A stretch of 64,000 nt of DNA from Aquabacter sp. L1I39 (lineage in GTDB: Bacteria > Pseudomonadota > Alphaproteobacteria > Rhizobiales > Xanthobacteraceae): positions 3,431,595 through 3,495,594 of the forward strand of contig NZ_CP072392.1 of the NCBI RefSeq assembly GCF_017742835.1. The letters are read 5' to 3'. The position numbers and the translations under genes were made by a program. The notes below the pieces were generated by a model. The model ran no database searches and was not told the origin of the DNA. It was given only the letters and a program-made list of their open reading frames with translations. Of this stretch, positions 8,755-16,841 are shown piece by piece; the stretch's first letter is position 1, and each line of letters begins with the position of its first letter.

Positions 8755-10212
8755 ATGCTCATCGATCGGCGCAACCTGTTGCGGGCCTCGGCCCTTGGCG
8801 CGCTCACGGCGCCCTTCGCGGCGGCGGGCCTTCTTGGCGCCTCCCCGGCGCAGGTCCAGACGGCGGCGGGGCGGCCGGGCTTCCTGAAGGCCAAGGACAT
8901 TGCCGAGGCGGCCTATGTGTTCGGCCTGCCCATCGTGATGAATTACGGCGTGATGTACGAATACATCATCGACCGCAACAGCGGGCAATGGAAGGCGCCG
9001 TTCAACGCCATCTATAACGAGGCGCGGGTCTTCACCTGGCAGGACACCACCATCGTCACGCCCAATTCCGACACGCCCTATTCTTTGCTGTGGCTGGATC
9101 TGCGGGCCGAGCCCCTGGTCATTTCCGTGCCGGACGTGGACCCCAAGCGCTATTATTCGGTCCAATTCTGCGACGGCAACACCTACAATTACGGCTATAT
9201 TGGCAGCCGCGCCACCGGCAGCAAGGCGGGGAAGTATCTCGCCGTGGGGCCGGACTGGCAGGGCGAGACGCCCGCCGGCATCAATGGCGTGTTCCGCTCC
9301 ACCACCCAATTCTCGCTGGCCATCTTCCGCACCCAGCTCTTTTCCCCCTCCGACATGGACAATGTGAAGGCGGTGCAGGCGGGCTATCAGGTCCAGCCGC
9401 TCTCCGCCTTCCTGGGCAAGCCCGCGCCCGCCGCGCCCGCTGAGGTCACCTTCCCCGCTTTCTCCAAGGAAAAGGCGAAGACGGACTTTTTGGACTATCT
9501 CGACTTCGCGCTCACCTTCGCCCCCGCCCGGCCGGAGGAGGCGGAGATCCGCGCGGCGCTGGCCCGCATCGGGGTGGGGCCAGGCAAGACCTTCAATTTC
9601 AAAACCCTGTCGCTGGAGGACAAGGCCGAGGTGCTGCTGGGCCTTGCCGAGGGCAAGCGCAAGGTGGATGAGAAGGCCGCCTCCATCGGCACCGACGTGA
9701 ATGGCTGGCGCCTGTCCTCCACTTTCGGCGATGCCGCCTTCTTCAACGGCGACTGGCTGATGCGCGCGGCGGCCGCCCAGCTTGGCATCTATGGCAATGA
9801 CGCGGTGGAGGCGGCCTATCCCGTCACCCGCGTGGATGCCAAGGGCGAGACGCTGGATGGCGCCAAGAAGAATTACACCATCACCTTCCCCGCCGATGCC
9901 CTGCCGCCGGTGAACGCCTTCTGGTCGATCACCATGTATGACGGCAAGACGCAGCTGCTCATCAAGAACCCCATCGACCGCTATCTCATCAATTCGCCCA
10001 TGCTGCCGAACCTGAAGCGCAATGGCGACGGCTCGCTGACCCTCTATATCCAGGCCACCTCCCCCGGCCCGGACAAGGAAGCCAACTGGCTGCCGGCCCC
10101 CGCCGGCCCCATGTACATCGCCATGCGCCTCTATTGGCCGAAGGAGACCCCACCCTCCATCCTGCCCCTGGGTAAGGGCACCTGGCAGCCGCCGGGGATC
10201 GTGGCGGGGTGA
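8755..10212 (+). CDS. Exported DUF1254/DUF1214 domain protein
   Basis: A 485-residue protein with a twin-arginine-like signal (DRRNLLRASALGALTAPFAAA) followed by DUF1254 (residues about 50-180, with NSDTPYSLLWLDLR and the aromatic stretch RYYSVQF) and C-terminal DUF1214 (NYTITFPADALPPVNAFWS). These domains occur together in periplasmic proteins of unknown function. The ATG at 8755 is preferred because AAAGGGAGG sits seven bases upstream; the GTG at 8749 would be on top of that site. It lies 114 bases after the LysR gene with no clear partner. Function unknown. Confidence 0.88.
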   Translation: MLIDRRNLLRASALGALTAPFAAAGLLGASPAQVQTAAGRPGFLKAKDIAEAAYVFGLPIVMNYGVMYEYIIDRNSGQWKAPFNAIYNEARVFTWQDTTIVTPNSDTPYSLLWLDLRAEPLVISVPDVDPKRYYSVQFCDGNTYNYGYIGSRATGSKAGKYLAVGPDWQGETPAGINGVFRSTTQFSLAIFRTQLFSPSDMDNVKAVQAGYQVQPLSAFLGKPAPAAPAEVTFPAFSKEKAKTDFLDYLDFALTFAPARPEEAEIRAALARIGVGPGKTFNFKTLSLEDKAEVLLGLAEGKRKVDEKAASIGTDVNGWRLSSTFGDAAFFNGDWLMRAAAAQLGIYGNDAVEAAYPVTRVDAKGETLDGAKKNYTITFPADALPPVNAFWSITMYDGKTQLLIKNPIDRYLINSPMLPNLKRNGDGSLTLYIQATSPGPDKEANWLPAPAGPMYIAMRLYWPKETPPSILPLGKGTWQPPGIVAG

Positions 10213-10221
10213 GGGGAAAGG

Positions 10222-10248
10222 GGGCGGCGGGGGTGACCTGCGCCGCCC
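10222..10248. terminator. GC-rich hairpin after the DUF1254 gene
   Basis: GGGCGGCG (10222-10229) pairs with CGCCGCCC (10241-10248) around an 11-base loop, starting 10 bases after the DUF1254 stop. There is no T-run, so it is at best a weak or Rho-assisted terminator. It also marks the point where base composition begins to fall toward the low-GC island. Confidence 0.35.
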
Positions 10249-10362
10249 TGGTGGTCTGGTCATTAACGTTGACATCCCACTTCCAGCACTCGGCAAGGAG
10301 CTTCTTGACCCACCGCAGAGTGTGGGCATAGGTTGTGTTGAATGCGCAGAGGGGCGTTTTAG

Positions 10363-11520
10363 TTGAGCACTGCACTCGATGAAGTGGTTTTGGCCTTAGC
10401 TGATCCCGACACCTCAGAAAGTGGCGGCGCTCACAATCAGAAAGGAATTGAATTTCAGAAGAACTGGGCGATCGTGAAAATGTTCTCCTTGAAGGAGAAT
10501 GGCAATATCGACTTCCTTTTTTTATTTGAGGCAGTCCAAGACGTTGCCATATTGAACTCTTCTACCGTCCCGACCAGAATAGAAATATTTCAAGTCAAGA
10601 AAAAAGATCGCTTGGAATGGACGTGGGCTTCGCTCACGAACCTGCATTCCCCCGACGCTCCTTCAAAGAAGGCGAAGAGCAAGGTCAAGAAGGCGAAGCC
10701 TCTCGATGGGGTCGCCGACAGCCCACTTGGAAAGCTCTTTGCCTCGCTTGCCAGTTTCAAAACATTGGAAAGTTCGGGAAGTTTTATTTCCAACGCGGGA
10801 TGTAATCTTGTGCTCGCTTCAGGCGGCAACGTCGCAACATCCCTCCCGGTCGCGCTCTCCGAACTGCCCTCACACTTCACCGATCTGCTTCGGGCCGCGC
10901 TCGACACCGTGCTTAAGCCAAGTAGCGCCAAGCTTGAATTATCTAAGGTTATGCTCGAAAAAGTCGACATACCTGTGGACGACGCGCAAACTTACACAAT
11001 AGGCATTGTGCACAAGTATCTTGACAAGGTGAGCCCCTTGCATGCTGGACAGGCTCGGTCTTTCGTTGAAAGTTTACTAGCCAAGCTTGGCCCGCTTGGA
11101 GCGAAAACGGCGAAGGCCACGACAATAGATGAAATGAGGTCGCGGCACGGCTATAGCTTGGGACAGCTCAACGCCGCGCTGGGCAACCTCCAGCAGATCC
11201 CCGACATAGAATTCCATCTTAAACAATGGCTGGAGCAACTCGCCAAGGAAGGGCTTGTATTCTGGGAAGTTTCACAGATACGCGTAGCGGCCACTGCGAT
11301 ATTCAGCCGTAAGCTGTTCGGTGCCCCACTGCCTGACGACGTCGAGATTTCAATATGCTGCGATGCGTGGTTAGGGGTCAACAATATTGGCACGAATCTC
11401 ATGCCTGTTTTCGACAGCGGGGTGGCTCATCTCCGTGCGAAATTCCCGTCGGCCAAGAAGGCCGAACTTCAAGCCCATTTTTTGCTGAAAGCGATCGAGC
11501 AATGCGTGGACCTGAGCTAG
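10363..11520 (+). CDS. DUF4297/Cap4-type nuclease, putative LmuA-like defence effector
   Basis: A 385-residue protein with an N-terminal domain resembling the DUF4297 (Cap4-type) dsDNA endonuclease: SGGAHNQKGIEFQKNW at residues 20-35, then E56-x3-D60 and Q77-V-K79, which fits the acidic residues and QxK of a PD-(D/E)xK-like active site. A Lys-rich linker lies near residues 100-115. The C-terminal 200 residues are helical and unrecognised, possibly sensor or partner-binding. The TTG start follows AGAGGGG by eight bases; no ATG is well placed. It is 33 bases upstream of an SMC-like ATPase in the same low-GC block. Nuclease plus SMC pairs are the core of Lamassu and ABC-3C systems, where the ATPase releases nuclease activity on infection or plasmid entry. 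Domain call good; system assignment inferred. Confidence 0.75.
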   Translation: MSTALDEVVLALADPDTSESGGAHNQKGIEFQKNWAIVKMFSLKENGNIDFLFLFEAVQDVAILNSSTVPTRIEIFQVKKKDRLEWTWASLTNLHSPDAPSKKAKSKVKKAKPLDGVADSPLGKLFASLASFKTLESSGSFISNAGCNLVLASGGNVATSLPVALSELPSHFTDLLRAALDTVLKPSSAKLELSKVMLEKVDIPVDDAQTYTIGIVHKYLDKVSPLHAGQARSFVESLLAKLGPLGAKTAKATTIDEMRSRHGYSLGQLNAALGNLQQIPDIEFHLKQWLEQLAKEGLVFWEVSQIRVAATAIFSRKLFGAPLPDDVEISICCDAWLGVNNIGTNLMPVFDSGVAHLRAKFPSAKKAELQAHFLLKAIEQCVDLS

Positions 11521-11553
11521 CGCGCCTCGTCAGGAGCCTACGGACAAAGTCAT

Positions 11554-13278
11554 ATGAAAAACTTCAGATTCAAAAGCATATGGCTGCTCTCAGAAAGCGA
11601 GCAGCGGGCAAGGTCGGAGAGCTTCAGCCCGAAAAAGACATTGTTGGTGGGGATGAACCACACCGGCAAATCGAGCCTGATTAAGTCCCTCTTCACTGCC
11701 CTCGGTGCCTTTCCCACCGGCGAACTTGATCGATGGAGCAAGGACGCGACGGTTCTGGTCGAGTTTTCCGTTGATGGCGTGACTCATTATGTGGTCCAGC
11801 AACACAATCATCGGGGACTTTTTGACGCTGGCGGAAATTTGGATTTCGCTTCCGCGAATGCGACCGACTGGGGTCGCAGATTTTCTGATCTCGTAGGGTT
11901 CAACTTGGTTCTTACGGACCAGCAACTAAAGTCAGTGACAGGGGATGCGAGAACATTCTTCCTCCCTTTTTACGTCAATCAGGATGGAAGTTGGTTGGCT
12001 AATTGGTCAACATTTGCCAATCTGAAACAGTATAGAAATCCGGTCGACTCTGTTATTGAGTATTTCACGGGTGTTAAGCCGCCGATTTATTATGAGCTCA
12101 ATTCGCAGAAACTGGTCCGTCAGAAGGAACTCGCCGAGCTTAGAGGCGAAGAGAAAGTCATCAAAAACATCAAAGACCGGTTCGGTAATACCGTTCAACT
12201 CAATGGCCCGAAGACGATACCGGACGTGTTCGACCAGGACATTGCGCGGTTGACGGAAGAGATCACGGCGCTGAACGTTGAGCAGGAGCAACTCAGGAAC
12301 ACGCTCGTACGGGAGAAGGAAACCGCCGAAAGTCTCAACCTACAAGTCAAAATGGCGGAGCAGGCTTTGGCCCACTACGACAGTGATGCCGCGTTCCTGC
12401 AAACGGAGCCGCATGAAGTGCTGGTTTGCCCTGTCTGTCATGCGGAGCACGACAAGACCTTCATGGACATCCTGCGCTATGCTGAGGATGCTCGCATTCT
12501 TAGAAATCTTGTGGTCCAATTGAAAGATGATTCTCGAAAAGCAAATGATGTTCTGCAGAAATCAAAGGTTCGTCTTAGGGCGCTAGACGACAGATACAGT
12601 CGGATTTCGGCCATACTCGAGACGCGACGCGGCGATCTACGGTTGGACGATGTTGTCCGAGCCATGGGGGCCGAATCTGCGTTTGCGGCCTTCGACGCCG
12701 AGCTGGTTGAGCTCGAAGCGAAGATCGATCCCTTAGTTATCGCGATCGATAGCTTAACCGCACGGCTTGGGGATCTCACCAGCACAAAAAGGTCCAGAGA
12801 TATCCTGTCTATATTTCGAACGTCTTATGCGGCTGCGTTACAATCGCTCAATATGCCACCCGTTGAGACCAAGGGAATGAAGCTGACCAGTCGCCCAAAG
12901 CTTTCCGGGAGCGGCGGACCGAGGTCGATATTGGCGTACTACGCGGCTCTCTGGCACACTTCATTGAGTGAGTACGGTTCGTTTTCCATGCCTGTGGTCA
13001 TAGACTCGCCGCAGCAGCAAGGGCAGGATGCGGAGAATTTACCGGTAATGATAGAGTATATTTCTAAAAACTTGCCGGAAAATATGCAAGTTATACTCGC
13101 TGTGGAAGCGCCGACGACGTGCAATTTCGATAAGGTAATCAAATTCGATGAGGCTTATCACCTCCTGAAAGCGGATCAGTACAGTCTGATTTATGAGTTT
13201 ATGCGTCCATTTACAGACTCCATGTACGAAGCTTTGGTTGGCCGTGAAGATCCGGGCGAAGATGGGCCAGCTTCGTAG
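11554..13278 (+). CDS. Compact SMC/Rad50-like ATPase with zinc hook, putative LmuB-like sensor
   Basis: A 574-residue split-ABC ATPase. Walker A is G33-MNHT-GKS40; the signature is SGSGGPRS at residues 451-458; Walker B and D-loop are VVIDSPQQQGQD with D484. Between them lie two charged coiled-coil stretches (about 170-285 and 300-410) flanking C292-P-V-C295, a Rad50-style zinc-hook CxxC. This is the usual plan of an SMC/Rad50 protein, but short-armed. DSPQQ rather than DEP suits the Lamassu/ABC-3C type ATPases. It follows the nuclease gene by 33 bases, with CAGGAG rather far (17 bases) from the ATG. Base composition is low: 38 percent G+C at 12001-12060, against 70 percent at 14161-14220. 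It probably senses DNA ends or structures and controls the nuclease. Confidence 0.8.
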   Translation: MKNFRFKSIWLLSESEQRARSESFSPKKTLLVGMNHTGKSSLIKSLFTALGAFPTGELDRWSKDATVLVEFSVDGVTHYVVQQHNHRGLFDAGGNLDFASANATDWGRRFSDLVGFNLVLTDQQLKSVTGDARTFFLPFYVNQDGSWLANWSTFANLKQYRNPVDSVIEYFTGVKPPIYYELNSQKLVRQKELAELRGEEKVIKNIKDRFGNTVQLNGPKTIPDVFDQDIARLTEEITALNVEQEQLRNTLVREKETAESLNLQVKMAEQALAHYDSDAAFLQTEPHEVLVCPVCHAEHDKTFMDILRYAEDARILRNLVVQLKDDSRKANDVLQKSKVRLRALDDRYSRISAILETRRGDLRLDDVVRAMGAESAFAAFDAELVELEAKIDPLVIAIDSLTARLGDLTSTKRSRDILSIFRTSYAAALQSLNMPPVETKGMKLTSRPKLSGSGGPRSILAYYAALWHTSLSEYGSFSMPVVIDSPQQQGQDAENLPVMIEYISKNLPENMQVILAVEAPTTCNFDKVIKFDEAYHLLKADQYSLIYEFMRPFTDSMYEALVGREDPGEDGPAS

Positions 13279-13347
13279 CAAGCGTTGTATCCGTTAGCAC
13301 TGATAGGCGGTGGGACTTTGGCCCCTCCCGCCCCCGCCCTCCCCCCC

Positions 13348-14325
13348 TCAATCCACCTTCGCCCCCGAAGCCTTCACCACCGCGCCCCATTTGGTGATCT
13401 GCGCCGCCACATAGGCGCGGAAGCTCTCGGGCGTCGAGGGGGGGCAGACGGCGCCGAGGTCCGCGAAGCGGGTCTTCACCTCCGGCAGGGCCAGCACCTT
13501 TTCCACCTCGGCATTCATGCGGGTGACGATCTCGGCCGGCGTGCCCTTGGGGGCGACGAGGCCGTTCCAGGCGGTGGCCTCATAGCCGGGCAGGCCGGCC
13601 TCCGCGATGGTGGGCACATCGGGGGCGAGCGGGATGCGTTCGGTGGAGGTGACCCCCAGCGCCCGCAGCCGGCCCTCCTTCACATAGGGAAGGGCGGACT
13701 GGGTGGTGTCGAAGATCAATTGCACATGGCCGGCAATGACATCGGCGATGGCCGGCGCGCTGCCCTTATAGGGCACATGGGTCATCTTGATGCCGGCCAT
13801 GGTGGCGAACAGCTCGGCTGCCAGGTGCGTGGACTGGCCCACCCCGGAGGTGGCGAAATTGATCTTGCCCGGCTCGGCCTTCGCCGCCGCGATCAGGTCC
13901 TTCACCGTCTTGAAGGGCGAGGACGTGGGCACCACCAGCATCAGCGGGTTCTCGGTGAGGAGGGCCACCGGCGTGAAATTGTCGAGGATGTGGTAGGTCA
14001 GGTTGGTGAACAGGGTCATGTTGATGGCATGGGCGGTGGTGGCCACCGCGAAGGTATAGCCATCGGGCGCGGAGCGGGCCGCCGCGTCCATGCCCAGATT
14101 CCCGCCCGCCCCCGCCCGGTTGTCGATGACCACCGGCTGGCCGATGAGGGGGGCCACCTTCTCCATGACGAGGCGGGCCGTGATGTCGGTGGAGCCCCCC
14201 GGCGGATAGGGCACGATGACCTTCACCGGGCGGCTCGGCCAGGTGTCCGCGCGGGCGATTTCGGGCAGGACGGGGAGGGCGCCGGCGGCGCCGGCGGCGA
14301 GCAAAAACGTGCGACGGTTGATCAT
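13348..14325 (-). CDS. Bug family tripartite tricarboxylate transporter binding protein (second)
   Basis: A 325-residue TctC/Bug-family protein. The signal (NRRTFLLAAGAAGALPVL, twin-arginine-like) is followed by the standard mature start WPSRPVKVIVPYPPGGSTD, then NRAGAGGNLG and HVPYKGSAP. CCCGGAGGAAA precedes the ATG; the longer open frame upstream lies in the gap and the next gene. No TctA/TctB subunits are present, so it is an orphan. It is the downstream-most gene of the minus-strand acyl-CoA synthetase/thiolase run, 49 bases after it, and may bind a substrate of that pathway. Confidence 0.92.
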   Translation of the reverse strand: MINRRTFLLAAGAAGALPVLPEIARADTWPSRPVKVIVPYPPGGSTDITARLVMEKVAPLIGQPVVIDNRAGAGGNLGMDAAARSAPDGYTFAVATTAHAINMTLFTNLTYHILDNFTPVALLTENPLMLVVPTSSPFKTVKDLIAAAKAEPGKINFATSGVGQSTHLAAELFATMAGIKMTHVPYKGSAPAIADVIAGHVQLIFDTTQSALPYVKEGRLRALGVTSTERIPLAPDVPTIAEAGLPGYEATAWNGLVAPKGTPAEIVTRMNAEVEKVLALPEVKTRFADLGAVCPPSTPESFRAYVAAQITKWGAVVKASGAKVD

Positions 14326-14374
14326 GGGTTTTTCCTCCGGGAATTGGTCTTGTTCTGTTGGGGCTAAGCCGAGA

Positions 14375-16468
14375 TCACAGGCCCGTTCTGGCCACCGCGA
14401 ACACCACGGCATCGAGGGCCATATCGGCCCCTTCGCCCACCATGAAGGGGTTGATGTCCAGCGAAACGATGCGGTCATCCGCCCGCATGAGCGCGCCCAC
14501 GGCCACCGCGGCGTCGCAGTAAGTATCGAGATTTACAGGGCTTTCTCCTCGCGTGCCGGCGAGCACCGGGGCGATGCGGAGCCTGGCGAGCGCCTCGCGC
14601 ACATCCCTCTGGTCGAAGGGCGGCAGCAGGAGGGCGACATCGGGCAGCGCCTCCACATATTTCCCCCCCTCTCCCACCACCACGACCGGCCCAAAGACGG
14701 TATCCCGATGCGCCCCGAGGAGCATCTCCCGGCGCCCCCGGACCATGCGGGAGACGATCACCCCATCGAAGGAAGCGTTCGCGTTTTCAAGGGCTTGGCG
14801 GCAGGCGGCGAAGGCATTTTCGACCTCGTCCGGGGTGGTCAGGCCGAGATGCACGAGCCCCAGCTCCGACTTGTGCGCCACATCCCGCGAGCAGCCCTTT
14901 ACCGCCACCGGACCCTTCAGCTCGGCGAGCGCCGCCAGAGCCTCCTTGGGCGTCCGGCAGAGCCGGTGCGGCACCACGGGAATGCCGGAAGTGCGAAGGA
15001 AATCAAGGCTTTCCGCCTCGTTGAGCAGGATCGTCTCGCCCGCGCGGGCCGGCACGTTCGCCACCGGCCCCGCCTGCCGCCGCTCGGCCCGGTCCATCAG
15101 CTCGTGATGCCCGATCAACTGGCTAAGGGCTTGGATCGCCTCGGCTTCTCCGGTGAAGACCGGGGCGCCATGGGCCTTGAAGCGGGCCGCCACCGAGGGT
15201 TGGGGCGCCGCCACCACCACCGGCTTTCCGGTCGCCTCCGCAAAGGCCGCCGTATCCCGGGCAAAGGCATCCACATCATAGCCGGCGCCCGCCACGGGCA
15301 CCCCGACAAAGAACGCGTCCGCCGCCTTATCCTTTGCAATCACAGGCAAAATTTCGCTGAAGAGGCGGCTGTTGGTGAGCAGGGCGGCGGTGATGTCCAC
15401 CGGGTTCCGGGTCGCCGCAAAGCTCGGCAGGATGGCGCCCAGCCCCTCCCGCGTCTCCGGTGCCAACGGCTCCAGGCTCAGCCCCCGGGCGGTCGCCGCA
15501 TCCGCCGCCAGGACGCAGGTCGCCCCGGAATTGGAAATGGCCACCAGCCGCCGCCCCTCCGGCTTCCAGCCCTTCAGATAGACCTCGGCCGCCATCACTA
15601 AGTCACTGGTATCCTTGGCCCGCCAGATGCCGTGCTCCTCCAGGAACGCGTCCACCACAGTGTCTTCATTGGCCAAAGCGCCGGTGTGCGAGCGCGCCGC
15701 CGCCTGTCCCGCCGCCGTGCGCCCGGACTTCAGCGCGATCACCGGCACGCCCCTTCGGCGGGCGATGCGGGCGGCCTCGGCGAGGTGCTCGGGGTCGGGA
15801 ATGCTCTCCAGATAGAGGAGCAGCAGCTGGACGCCAGGGTCCTCCGCCACCGCCATGGCAAGCTCGCAAACCGTTACGTCACAATCGTTTCCGGTCGCAT
15901 GGGCATGGCGCACGCCGATGCCGCGCCCCCTCAGCAGGCCATAGGGCACCACGCTCATGGCGCCGCTTTGGCTGACGATGCCCACCGGCCCGTCCTTGGG
16001 CTCCGCCTCGATGAACATGGTGGAAAAGGAGGCGATGGCGCCGGTGCCGAAATTGGCCAGCCCTTGCGAATTTGGCCCCACCACCCGCATGCCCTGCGCC
16101 CGCGCCCGCGCCACCATGTCCTTCTGGCGCGCCGCGCCATCCTCACCCTCGGTCTCGCCGAAGCCGGAGCTCATCATCAAGGCGAGCTTCACCCCGCTCT
16201 TGCCGCAGGCATCGAGCGCCTCCACCGCCGCCGCGCCGGGTACCGCGATGATGGCCATCTCCGGTGCCTCGGGCAGGTCAAGCAGCGAGGGGGAGGTGGT
16301 AAGCCCTTGGACTTCCGCGCGTTTCGGATTGATGGGATAGACCTTCCCCCGGTATCCGAAGCGCGACAGATAGAGCAGCGGGCGCCCGCCAATCTTGTTT
16401 GGGTTCTCCGAGGCGCCAATCACGGCGATGGATCGGGGATTGAGGGCGACATCCAGGCCGCTGCGCAT
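14375..16468 (-). CDS. Acetate-CoA ligase family protein (NDP-forming acyl-CoA synthetase)
   Basis: A 697-residue fused NDP-forming acyl-CoA synthetase: N-terminal CoA-binding Rossmann domain (PRSIAVIGASENPNKIGG), succinyl-CoA-ligase-like middle domains (GIVSQSGAMS; RSHTGALA around the phosphorylated His) and a C-terminal ATP-grasp domain (PVAVKGCSRDVAHKSELG). The family makes acyl-CoA from acid, CoA and ATP with release of ADP. The start MRSGLDVALNP follows GGAGT. It begins four bases after the DUF35 gene stop, so it shares an operon with DUF35, the thiolase-like protein and IclR. It probably activates the acid intermediate of that pathway. Confidence 0.9.
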   Translation of the reverse strand: MRSGLDVALNPRSIAVIGASENPNKIGGRPLLYLSRFGYRGKVYPINPKRAEVQGLTTSPSLLDLPEAPEMAIIAVPGAAAVEALDACGKSGVKLALMMSSGFGETEGEDGAARQKDMVARARAQGMRVVGPNSQGLANFGTGAIASFSTMFIEAEPKDGPVGIVSQSGAMSVVPYGLLRGRGIGVRHAHATGNDCDVTVCELAMAVAEDPGVQLLLLYLESIPDPEHLAEAARIARRRGVPVIALKSGRTAAGQAAARSHTGALANEDTVVDAFLEEHGIWRAKDTSDLVMAAEVYLKGWKPEGRRLVAISNSGATCVLAADAATARGLSLEPLAPETREGLGAILPSFAATRNPVDITAALLTNSRLFSEILPVIAKDKAADAFFVGVPVAGAGYDVDAFARDTAAFAEATGKPVVVAAPQPSVAARFKAHGAPVFTGEAEAIQALSQLIGHHELMDRAERRQAGPVANVPARAGETILLNEAESLDFLRTSGIPVVPHRLCRTPKEALAALAELKGPVAVKGCSRDVAHKSELGLVHLGLTTPDEVENAFAACRQALENANASFDGVIVSRMVRGRREMLLGAHRDTVFGPVVVVGEGGKYVEALPDVALLLPPFDQRDVREALARLRIAPVLAGTRGESPVNLDTYCDAAVAVGALMRADDRIVSLDINPFMVGEGADMALDAVVFAVARTGL

Positions 16469-16472
16469 CGGG

Positions 16473-16841
16473 TTACTCCACGCGTTCAAAATAGGGAACA
16501 AGCCCGGCGCCGAAAGGCCGGAAGCTGGCGGCAACCGCATCGCCAATGGCGACGCCAGGGGCCGCATGGGCCATCAGGCGGAAGCCCTCCTCGGCATCGA
16601 CGAGGACGATGCAATAGGGCGCCTGGGCGCGCAGGTCCTCGGACGGTGCGCGGACGACCAGGGTCGCCGCATGCACCGTCCCACGCCCGCTGGCGGCGCG
16701 GGTTTCCACGTCTTTGGAACCGCAGTTTGGGCAGAAGCTGCGGGCGAACAGCCAGCGATGCCCGCAGGGCCGACAGGCTTGGAAGGCAAGGGCAGGCTGG
16801 CCTTTGGTCCAGTCGCCGGAAAACGAGGTTTCATCGCTCAT
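16473..16841 (-). CDS. DUF35 OB-fold zinc-ribbon protein
   Basis: A 122-residue protein with an N-terminal zinc ribbon (CRPCG and CPNCG) and a C-terminal OB-fold (GRGTVHAATLV), the DUF35 architecture. DUF35 proteins partner thiolase-like or MaoC-like enzymes and in steroid degradation are essential for thiolase-like retro-aldolases (Ltp2). Its ATG overlaps the stop of the thiolase-like gene (ATGA), strongly suggesting a 1:1 complex. All four ribbon cysteines are present. Confidence 0.9.
   Translation of the reverse strand: MSDETSFSGDWTKGQPALAFQACRPCGHRWLFARSFCPNCGSKDVETRAASGRGTVHAATLVVRAPSEDLRAQAPYCIVLVDAEEGFRLMAHAAPGVAIGDAVAASFRPFGAGLVPYFERVE

Noticed and set aside
10262..10344. Minus-strand peptide with TYAH near the edge of the low-GC island, faintly like the C-terminal end of a tyrosine integrase
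   Set aside because: Too short and without the Arg and His boxes of integrases; no attachment repeats found. Could be a decayed remnant but not supportable.
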